From: CAVPDE01 sp963702565
Lineage (GTDB): Bacteria > Desulfobacterota > DSM-4660 > Desulfatiglandales > HGW-15
Reading direction: 5' to 3'
DNA: 64,000 nucleotides
NCBI GenBank assembly: GCA_963702565.1
Contig: CAVPDE010000002.1
Location: 1 to 64,000 of the forward strand
Made by a program: the position numbers and the translations under genes. This document shows positions 60,749-64,000 of the stretch, in pieces (within the stretch, counting starts at the first letter, position 1; the number at the start of each line of letters is the position of its first letter). Under the pieces are notes generated by a model that saw only the letters and a program-made list of their open reading frames with translations, did not search any database and was not told where the DNA came from.

Positions 60749-61556
60749 CAGCGAATGTACGTTCGGTTTTCCTGAAATAGCTGAGGCCAAACCAGAAAAT
60801 CATTGTCACGAGTATTGCAGAAAGGCCAAGACCTGGCAGATAGAGCGGAGTGTCTCCTCCCAGAATCGCCCACCGAAACCCATCAATGGCCCCCACCATC
60901 GGGTTAATGGAATAAATGAGCCTCCAATTATCGGGAATCACACTGCTGCTGAATCCGACGGGAGAGATGTACATACCGAATTGCACAAGGAAGGGCACGA
61001 TGTATCGAAAGTCCCGGTACTTCACGTTTAAGGCAGCGGTCCAGATTCCGAGTCCTAAGGCTGCAACGATCACCAGCAAGAGGAATAGGGGGAATGCGAT
61101 GATCCGGAATCCAGGAATAAAGCCATACCAGAGCATGAGCGCAACCAGAATTCCTAAAGATATAAGAAAATCGATTAGACTGACGATGACTGCGCTTGTC
61201 GGCACAATCAAGCGAGGAAAATACACTTTCGAAAGCATAGACGAGTTCGCAACAAGGGAGTTACTACTTTCTGTCAGGGCATAAGCGAACAACTGCCAGG
61301 GGAGCATCGCTGCGAATACCAGGATGGGGTAAGGAGCACCCTCGGAAGGGAATCCGGCCAGTCTACCGAAAATGATGGTAAAGACGATCATGGTCAAGAG
61401 GGGACGGATGACGCTCCAGGCTATACCTATGACCGTTTGCTTGTAACGCACCAAAACATCCCGCCAGGCTAGAAACCAAAACAGCTCCCTGTACTGCCAC
61501 AAGTCTTTCCAATACTGTCGTTCGCTGCGGCCAGCTTCAATTACGATTTCTGACAT
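60738..61556 (-). CDS. wzm: O-antigen ABC exporter permease
   Basis: 272 residues of the ABC-2 permease family. ELFWFLAWRDVLVRYKQTVIGIAWSVIRPLL is the amphipathic interface plus helix 1. Further helices lie around LVFAAMLPWQLFAYALTES, VIVSLIDFLISLGILVALML, FPLFLLLVIVAALGLGIW and GLGLSAILVTMIFWFGL. It should carry the finished glycan across the inner membrane. Overlaps wzt by 11 bases. Confidence 0.92.
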   Translation of the reverse strand: MSEIVIEAGRSERQYWKDLWQYRELFWFLAWRDVLVRYKQTVIGIAWSVIRPLLTMIVFTIIFGRLAGFPSEGAPYPILVFAAMLPWQLFAYALTESSNSLVANSSMLSKVYFPRLIVPTSAVIVSLIDFLISLGILVALMLWYGFIPGFRIIAFPLFLLLVIVAALGLGIWTAALNVKYRDFRYIVPFLVQFGMYISPVGFSSSVIPDNWRLIYSINPMVGAIDGFRWAILGGDTPLYLPGLGLSAILVTMIFWFGLSYFRKTERTFADVL

Positions 61557-61730
61557 GGGCCTCTTTCATGTTTGTTGGTCTATCGATTTCCCGAAGGGTT
61601 GCGTTCAGCTTGGGCCTTGACTGCTTCTCGCCAATTGCCTTAAAGAAGATAACTCTTCCAGTTTGACCTGATGCACGCCAACTGTCTTTTTCAGCGGCCA
61701 CCTTCATTGGCTCATGACGTTCACAAGTCT

Positions 61731-62939
61731 TTAAGCAACAGACCGCTGCAACACTTTTCTGTAAACCTCGACGGTCTTCGAACAAACACTTTCCCAAGAG
61801 AAGTGTTCTTGGATGGTTTGACTCGCCCTCTCACCGATCTCCCTTCGTTTTTGGTAATCAAGCAAAAGATCAATGACCGTCTCAGCCAGTCGGGTGGGTT
61901 CATTGGGGTTGACGAACACGATGTTCGTGCCATCCCTAAGCATTCCTTGTCCATACGTATTCACATTCGCCCATGCAAGAATCGCTTTGCCCGCTGCCAT
62001 GGCTTCTAGAGAGGCTATGCCCAAAGACGTGTGCTCTCTCGCATCCTGGTGGAAGAAATGCATCTCCAAGTCCGCCAACGCCAAATAGTTCTTAACTTGA
62101 CGATGGGGGACGGGACCGGCAAAGATCACCGCATGCTCCACTCCCAGCTGCTTAGCAAGTCTGCGAGGTTTGTCGGTTGACTCCGCCCCTACAATCAAAA
62201 CAGAGACATTCGGGATGACTCTGAGGATCGATGGAAGAGCGCTGATCACTTCCCGGCGATCACGAAGCTCTATGACATGTCCAAGTGAAAGAATCACTCG
62301 TTTACCCTCCAATTGGTACCTGTTCCGCAAGTCCTGCAAAGCCCCATCGTCAGGACCCTCCGGCATTGAGACCCCATAGGGGACCAGCACACGCCGACTC
62401 TCCGTGAAAGCCTCTTTGGCATATTTCTCCATATTGACGTCTGGGCAAATCAGCATTTCGGCTCGCTTCACGATAGCGTGTCGGAGGAACACCCGGTCAG
62501 CGGGGTACAAGATCATGTTATAGATTCCACGGCTGTGGCGAATCATCGTGTGAAGGGTTATCACCATCGGTATTTCGTGTCGTCTCTTCATGAGCACCGC
62601 GGAGAATCCCAAATCAAACATATGATTGTGCAGGTGAATAACCTCCGGGCGATGCCGATAGAAGATCTCCCTGATCCTGCCCAGGTTGCTTAACGTAAAA
62701 GTGCAATTGAGCCATGGGAAGTTCATGGAGATCGGAAGTCTGGGCAAGCGAACCGCTGGAATTCGATAGATCGGAACTCCGTCAATTTCCTCGTAGGCTG
62801 GTGAGTTTTTTTCTACTCTGGCTGTAACAACGAACGGTTTGTGGCCTAGCCGGGCCAATTCTCGCGACAGGGCAGCACTCTGGGTTGATGACCCGCTGAC
62901 GACAGGGGCAAACAGGTTGCTGAACATGGCAATATTCAT
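61731..62939 (-). CDS. glycosyltransferase, GT4 family
   Basis: 402 residues, beginning IAMFSNLFAPVVSGSSTQSAALSREL. VIHLHNHMFDLGFSAVLMKRR and VITLHTMIRHSRGIYN shape the acceptor half. VILSLGHVIELRDRREVISAL, VLIVGAEST and FFHQDAREHTSLGIASLEAMAAG give the donor site, similar to the PimB/MshA group. It is 174 bases from wzm; nothing else is seen in that gap. Confidence 0.83.
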   Translation of the reverse strand: MNIAMFSNLFAPVVSGSSTQSAALSRELARLGHKPFVVTARVEKNSPAYEEIDGVPIYRIPAVRLPRLPISMNFPWLNCTFTLSNLGRIREIFYRHRPEVIHLHNHMFDLGFSAVLMKRRHEIPMVITLHTMIRHSRGIYNMILYPADRVFLRHAIVKRAEMLICPDVNMEKYAKEAFTESRRVLVPYGVSMPEGPDDGALQDLRNRYQLEGKRVILSLGHVIELRDRREVISALPSILRVIPNVSVLIVGAESTDKPRRLAKQLGVEHAVIFAGPVPHRQVKNYLALADLEMHFFHQDAREHTSLGIASLEAMAAGKAILAWANVNTYGQGMLRDGTNIVFVNPNEPTRLAETVIDLLLDYQKRREIGERASQTIQEHFSWESVCSKTVEVYRKVLQRSVA

Positions 62940-63083
62940 GGATGAGCACTAAGGAATTCTTGAAAATAAAGCGAGGGAGGTTCGCTGTAGAGCGCCAGCA
63001 ATGGAAGTCATCACCTTTTGCCTCAGCGAAGGCACTTTCACCTGGAGTCCTTCAAGAAACCGAAAATCAGAGGTCGCCCAATT

Positions 63084-63620
63084 CTAGCCAATCGTATCAC
63101 CTCTGCCCGGGCGCATCCTTACAACTTTGGCCGGCACGCCCGAACAGATCGCAAAGGAAGGGACGTTTCGTGTAACGACCGCACCTGCACCGATTTGCGC
63201 GCCTCGTCCAATGGTGACGCCCATCAAGACAATTGCCCCGATACCTATGTCTGCTCCATCTTCAATGATGACCGGCGCGAATTCGATGGGATTGTGGAGA
63301 ATGGGTTTGCCTTCCCATTCTTCTGCATGAGCGGACGTGATGATTTTCACACCCGGTCCAATGCCCACATTCTTTCCAATCTCCAAGCCGCCTGCCCCGT
63401 GCAGAAAACACTGTTGTCCGATCCAGGTGCCCTCTCGAACGACGATTTGATTCTTATAGTATCCCTTCAGAATTGTGTAATGACCGATATAGACATTGTC
63501 TTCCAATACAATGTTTTCTGGATGGAAGACCAGCACGCCCGGTTCGATAACCACTCCGTTACCGAACTGCGCGAATTGGCGAGGCTCAAATAGACCAGAT
63601 CCGTGAGACTTTGGTGGCAT
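63084..63620 (-). CDS. hexapeptide-repeat acyltransferase (LbH family)
   Basis: 178 residues of left-handed beta-helix. Repeats such as VVIEPGVLVF, IVLEDNVYIG, LEIGKNVGIGPGVKI, VIIEDGADIGIGAIVL and GVTIGRGAQIGAGAVVTRNVP are regular. The catalytic His would be in SAHAEEW, and ICSGVPAKVVR is the closing motif. It should acetylate or acylate a sugar with acyl-CoA, like WbbJ or VioB-type enzymes; paired with the DegT gene it may act on an amino sugar. Confidence 0.85.
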   Translation of the reverse strand: MPPKSHGSGLFEPRQFAQFGNGVVIEPGVLVFHPENIVLEDNVYIGHYTILKGYYKNQIVVREGTWIGQQCFLHGAGGLEIGKNVGIGPGVKIITSAHAEEWEGKPILHNPIEFAPVIIEDGADIGIGAIVLMGVTIGRGAQIGAGAVVTRNVPSFAICSGVPAKVVRMRPGRGDTIG

Positions 63621-63679
63621 GTATCACTCCTTCCTCGCAGGCCTCCCTATGATTCAGGCGGCCTCGGCAGGATAGAGGC

Positions 63680-64000
63680 TCATTTCGACAACACACGTAA
63701 AAGCGCATCCACGATCAACGTCTGCTCTTCCCCTGACAATCCTTCGTACAGCGGCAGGGCAACGGACCTGACAAATACCTGGTCGGTTATAGGGAAGTCC
63801 CCTTGCTTATAGCCATAACGCTTGCGATAGTATGTGGTCATGGGCATATGGCAGGTTCCGATGGTCGTTTCGACTCCTTTTTCCCTAAGTCGAAGGACGA
63901 GCTCATCGCGTCGCTGATGAGCCTCATTGTCCAGCAGAACGACATACGACTGATAAACTGCCTGACTTTCATCTCGGACCACGGGAGTTTGTACTGAAGT
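63680..64000 (-). CDS. DegT/DnrJ/EryC1/StrS aminotransferase, partial
   Basis: Only the C-terminal ~106 residues are inside the window; the frame is open through base 64000. YVVLLDNEAHQRRDELVLRL, GVETTIGTCHMPMTTYYRKRYGY and FVRSVALPLYEGLSGEEQTL are the family's C-terminal pattern. The PLP lysine lies outside. It should aminate a keto sugar, giving the substrate that the neighbouring acyltransferase could acylate. Confidence 0.85.
   Translation of the reverse strand, partial: TSVQTPVVRDESQAVYQSYVVLLDNEAHQRRDELVLRLREKGVETTIGTCHMPMTTYYRKRYGYKQGDFPITDQVFVRSVALPLYEGLSGEEQTLIVDALLRVLSK

Overview
The window looks like a chromosome segment of a Gram-negative anaerobe of the former Deltaproteobacteria (Desulfobacterota). 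This is inferred from the gene set (MsbA, LptF/LptG, WaaA, a yqeY-dnaG-rpoD block, a class A RNase P RNA beside a CT398-type zinc-ribbon gene), from an acyl-CoA dehydrogenase and an iron-sulfur flavoprotein, and from a palindromic intergenic repeat of a type I associate with that group. No rRNA, phage, transposase or CRISPR array was seen.

Layout. (1) 1-8.4 kb is a mixed accessory stretch: a possible degraded remnant, two small unknown genes (53 and 96 aa), a zinc alcohol dehydrogenase, two MFS transporters, a double flavodoxin-domain protein, a HAD hydrolase and a type I isopentenyl-diphosphate isomerase. (2) 8.5-13.2 kb is a rearranged histidine locus. hisB and hisA are separated by a headless gene remnant and waaA, and a second promoter plus the last ~50 codons of hisB (a hisB pseudogene) sits in front of a lipoprotein gene and hisA. 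(3) 13.2-20.6 kb is housekeeping: yqeY, dnaG, rpoD, a CAU-anticodon tRNA, a zinc-ribbon coiled-coil protein, rnpB, a Rossmann protein, yggT and yggU. (4) 20.7-29.0 kb, minus strand, holds envelope genes (msbA, an acyl-CoA dehydrogenase, a membrane protein, a WecA/WbpM-type fusion, lptG, lptF). (5) 29.3-64 kb is a very large surface-polysaccharide locus: two plus-strand core-type glycosyltransferases, then about 30 genes nearly all on the minus strand.

How the polysaccharide genes fit together: FnlA/FnlB/FnlC-type enzymes should make UDP-N-acetyl-L-fucosamine and WbuB should transfer it. Gmd and Fcl should make GDP-L-fucose. About ten GT4, several GT2 and one GT-C enzyme would build the glycan. 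Six methyltransferase domains, two asparagine-synthase-type amidotransferases, a hexapeptide acyltransferase and a DegT aminotransferase (cut by the window end) would decorate it. Wzm/Wzt, with a C-terminal glycan-binding domain on Wzt, would export it, and WaaA, MsbA and LptF/G handle lipid A-core. The locus is therefore best read as an ABC-transporter-dependent O-antigen cluster.

The features most worth attention are the duplicated hisB promoter/3' end bracketing waaA, and families of degenerate 7-8-bp tandem repeats that lie between genes and also inside or at the ends of fcl, gmd and a methyltransferase-glycosyltransferase gene, where they are translated.
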